Below are positions 63,340 through 64,000 of a stretch of 64,000 nt of DNA, one piece after another. The notes beneath the pieces were generated by a model that saw only the letters and a list, made by a program, of their open reading frames with translations, did not search any database and was not told the origin of the DNA. The position numbers and the translations under genes were made by a program. Numbering within the stretch: the stretch's first letter is position 1; each line of letters opens with the position of its first letter. This DNA comes from Coriaria nepalensis (lineage: Eukaryota > Streptophyta > Magnoliopsida > Cucurbitales > Coriariaceae). The stretch lies in NCBI GenBank assembly GCA_027186245.1, contig CP114482.1, positions 18,433,209 through 18,497,208 on the forward strand, in the 5' to 3' direction.

Positions 63340-64000
63340 TGAATTTGTTTAATCTTAGAGTCATTATCTCAATGACTCTTTGAGAGTCACTAATTGATTT
63401 GGAAGCAATTAAAATGAATTTTATTTTCGCACCTCGAATCCGACTTTCGTACATAACTTGTTAATGGTCATTATAGGGAAAGTATTCATTTGTTTTATTT
63501 GAAATTCATGTCAATGTGTCTTTTCAAGTCTCTAATTCATTTGAAAGAAATTCGAACGAATTCTATTTTTGTACTTTAAACACTACTATCGCGCATCACA
63601 TGCTAATGATATTTTTAAGACAAGTATACATTTGTTTTATCTTATATTGATGTCAATGAGTCTCTTGAAAACAATAAATAATTTGGAAGTGACTGGAGCA
63701 AATACTATTTTCGCATTTCAAACATGACTATCGCGCATAGCTTGCATATGACTTTTTGAAGGCAAGTATGAATTTGTTTAATCTTAGAGTCATCATCTCA
63801 ATGACTCTTTGAAAGTCACTAATTGATTTCAAACCAATTAAAATGAATTTTATTTTCGCAGTTCGAACCCGACTTTCATACATAACTTTCTAATGATCAT
63901 TTAAGAGCATGTATGCTTCTGTTTTATTTGAGAATCATGTCAATAAGTCTTTTCAAGTCACTAAATCATTTGAAAGAAATTCGAACAATTTCTATTTTTG

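Larger units (their letters stand above)
1..64000 (+). repeat. Satellite DNA array (142-145 bp monomers, 429 bp trimer register)
   Basis: Every stretch of the window can be read as a head-to-tail copy of one of three related monomers, all in the same orientation. A unit start (TGAATTTG or a close variant such as TAAATTTG) recurs mostly every 429 bp, and in places every 286-287 bp. No unique DNA, transposon end, long homopolymer, telomere repeat or gene interrupts it, and neither array edge is present. Base composition is A+T-rich throughout. Satellites of about nucleosome length in higher-order repeats are typical of centromeric and heterochromatic chromosome regions in plants and animals; placing this array at a centromere is an inference, because nothing in the sequence proves it. 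The monomer itself is not one I recognise. Confidence 0.97.
60189..64000 (+). repeat. 2437 bp (17-monomer) higher-order repeat, one copy plus a partial second
   Basis: Copy one is 60189-62624, with units at 60189, 60616 (dimer), 60903, 61336, 61765 and 62196. Copy two starts at 62625, with units at 62625, 63053 (dimer), 63340 and 63769, and runs off the window. Matching features at about 2436-2437 bp: a beta with TTGAGAATCATGTCAATGAG and TTTTCACCTCTCTAATTTAT, a gamma with ATATATCATCTTAAAGCCAT, a dimer directly after it, and a beta with TTTTTGTACTTTAAACAC then TATCGCGCATCACATG. The copies are visibly diverged, unlike those elsewhere, so this end has not been homogenised recently. A tandem TAAC duplication (CATAACTAACTTGC near 61016) lengthens one alpha by 4 bp. 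Confidence 0.88.

Overview
The whole 64 kb window is one uninterrupted, A+T-rich satellite DNA array. I found no gene, transposon, rRNA, tRNA, CRISPR array or unique sequence, and neither edge of the array lies inside the window. This points to a eukaryotic chromosome, most likely a centromeric, pericentromeric or other heterochromatic block of a plant or an invertebrate. I cannot name the species: I do not recognise the monomer, and a 142-145 bp monomer close to nucleosome length is common in many lineages.

The basic unit is a trimer of 429 bp made of three related but clearly different monomers, which I call alpha (145 bp), beta (142 bp) and gamma (142 bp). They share a skeleton: an ATTTG-TTT start, a central A-rich stretch ending in GAATTCTATTTT or GAATGCTATTTT, then GCA-TTC-AA, a CpG-bearing stretch, CTAATGATC or ATATGATTT, and a GGCAAGTA or GACAAGTA end. 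All copies run in the same orientation.

Layout: 1-2864 is a homogeneous array of 287 bp dimers in which alpha and beta are fused into one chimeric monomer. 2865-4580 holds four 429 bp trimers. 4581-10302 holds eight 715 bp pentamers (one dimer plus one trimer each). 10303-11589 is a transition in which gamma changes subfamily. 11590-23587 holds 28 trimers. 23588-23712 is a stray shortened alpha. 23713-37846 holds trimers that include a 2145 bp duplication and an 858 bp duplication. 37847-38515 is a rearranged junction. 38516-46094 carries a 1287 bp (nine-monomer) higher-order repeat interrupted at 43663-44378. 46095-49954 includes another 1287 bp duplication. 49955-59392 carries 1716, 858 and 1287 bp higher-order repeats of a further subfamily. 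59393-59759 is a truncated unit. 59760-64000 is a distinct, more diverged subfamily with a 2437 bp (17-monomer) repeat.

The main interest is the record of array evolution. Unequal exchange between alpha and beta, or between beta and gamma, has happened several times at different points, giving 287 bp dimers. A beta-to-alpha chimera of the opposite order sits next to a register break near 38.1 kb. Register breaks tend to fall where one higher-order-repeat family gives way to another. Alpha monomers also keep a 17-nt dyad in two alternative, compensatory forms. All short open frames are chance frames through the repeats. Unit positions were counted by eye from the sequence; identity levels are visual impressions, not computed values.
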